A stretch of 64,000 bases of DNA from assembly GCA_946811185.2 (NCBI GenBank), contig OX328106.1:49860311-49924310 (forward strand), written 5' to 3'. Shown here one piece after another: positions 63,075-64,000 of this stretch (positions are counted from its first letter, which is position 1; the number at the start of each line of letters is the position of its first letter). A program made the translations under genes and the position numbers. The notes below the pieces were generated by a model. That model did not search any database and was not told the origin of the DNA. It saw only the letters and a program-made list of their open reading frames with translations. This stretch comes from Hippopus hippopus (taxonomy: Eukaryota > Mollusca > Bivalvia > Cardiida > Cardiidae).

Positions 63075-63418
63075 CTGTAAAAAAAACAGAATATTTTGGA
63101 CATTGAATAAAAATGCACATTACATAAACACAGGAAAAAGCATTCTGGTAAAAGGAGAAGTATTCTTAACCTTTTGCAAGTAGTTTGCTCTAAGATGAAA
63201 ATATGATCTAAGGTAACACATACAACTAGGGATTTGCTTGTTTCACTACATGTATTTTTTTGTATTATGGGCTGGTGGCCTTATTACTTAAAATAAAGTC
63301 ATTGTCATTTCATCAGGTGTCCTATTAGACACTAAAACATCGAGCCAACCATCAAATAATTTGAATAAACAAATATCAGTTTCTCATTCTAACATAACTA
63401 TACCAAAGCAAAGCTTTA

Positions 63419-63485
63419 GTCCTTCACCAAACAATTTCTAGATTTATCAATCCTGATATAGAAAGAATTCTTTTGAAAGTATTGT
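63419..63485 (+). repeat. Family A copy cut by second element G
   Basis: Left arm only, stopping at GTATTGTG where G sequence (GACAAGAGCGG) begins. Confidence 0.6.
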
Positions 63486-64000
63486 GGACAAGAGCGGCAA
63501 ATTGTCACAAGATATGCCCATCCACCGCCAGTTGTCAAGGGGGGATAATAATCGTAAAGGGCAGGTAGAGGAAAATAGTAGGGCAGCAGAAATCATGTAA
63601 GTGATTGAAATAGGCATGATTGTCTCCTCTAATGTTAAGGAAACATGCATATAAAGTTTCAGGTCATTCCAACATGAAAAGACGAAGTTATATTGTAGAG
63701 AGGCATGAAAAGCTGTAAAAAAAATAATGAATAGGGAATAATTCAAAAAGGGCATTAGGTAAGGTTACGGCTCCAGTGCATTGCAACTTTTCATAGCTGC
63801 AACAAACATGTTTACCAAGTCTCAAGTCAATTTGACTTGAGGTGACAAAGTTCCATTCCGGACAAGCAAGAAATACTAAGAATGAAGATCAAAGTGGAAT
63901 TACTCAAAATCTGCGCTAGGTAGAGTTATTGTTCTTGCGCACTGTACTCTGTAATATTGCAACAAACATGCATACCAAGTTTGAAGTCGTTCTGACTTGA
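63485..64000 (+). mobile_element. Second element G copy, cut by window edge
   Basis: GACAAGAGCGGCAAATTGTC and the following 500 bases match the G interior near 20768-21004 and array 1, in the same order, without the H insertion. Confidence 0.72.

Larger units (their letters stand above)
63075..64000 (-). other. Intron upstream of exon w1, partial
   Basis: No exon is seen. It contains AT-rich sequence, a truncated family A copy (63419-63485) and the start of a second element G copy from about 63485. The acceptor for w1 lies at its left edge. Confidence 0.6.

Noticed and set aside
61446..61792. Hydrophobic Tyr/Leu-rich open frames
   Set aside because: Translation of an AT-rich minisatellite and not a membrane protein.

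Overview
The window is eukaryotic nuclear DNA: AT-rich, intron-rich and full of short transposons, with no bacterial gene organisation. The tRNA-derived SINEs, the palindromic miniature elements and the domain style of the one gene point to a bivalve mollusc. Some palindromic repeats resemble ones I associate with dreissenid mussels, but that is from memory and unverified.

One minus-strand gene fills almost the whole window. I traced 46 consecutive coding exons from 63074 down to a stop codon at 3338-3340. Every junction has consensus splice sites and matching phase, giving 3,076 residues of open frame. The 5' end, with start codon and signal peptide, lies beyond base 64000. In protein order there is: (1) about 2,000 residues of cysteine-rich, probably helical repeats, mostly bounded by phase-2 introns next to a cysteine codon; (2) a Ly6/uPAR (LU) domain on two exons and a VWC-like cysteine module on two exons, each bounded by phase-1 introns; (3) Ser/Thr/Asp linkers with furin-type sites; (4) a von Willebrand factor D region; (5) an EGF-like unit, an IPT/TIG-like fold and another short Cys module; (6) a Thr/Pro mucin-like stalk, an Asp8 run and one transmembrane helix; (7) a 177-residue cytoplasmic tail with NPxY, YxN and C-terminal PDZ-ligand motifs. 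The C-terminal third resembles VWDE (von Willebrand factor D and EGF domain) proteins. The N-terminal repeat array is a family I cannot name. The protein is probably a large cell-surface adhesion or recognition receptor.

The introns and the 3' flank (1-3337) are dominated by miniature elements. Family A (about 230 bp, TTAA ends, a central hairpin near 65 nt) has roughly 70 copies or fragments by eye, some in chains sharing a TTAA. Family B (about 210 bp, also TTAACCCTT ends) has more than a dozen. Less common are palindromic families C, D, E and F, elements K, L and M, four tRNA-derived SINE copies, a mariner transposase relic, and a 4.5-kb tandem-repeat element (G) at 20651-25158. G splits a family A copy and is itself split by a 2.2-kb terminal-inverted-repeat element (H). 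A second G copy runs off the right edge from about 63485. Two small tandem duplications have copied exon edges into introns.
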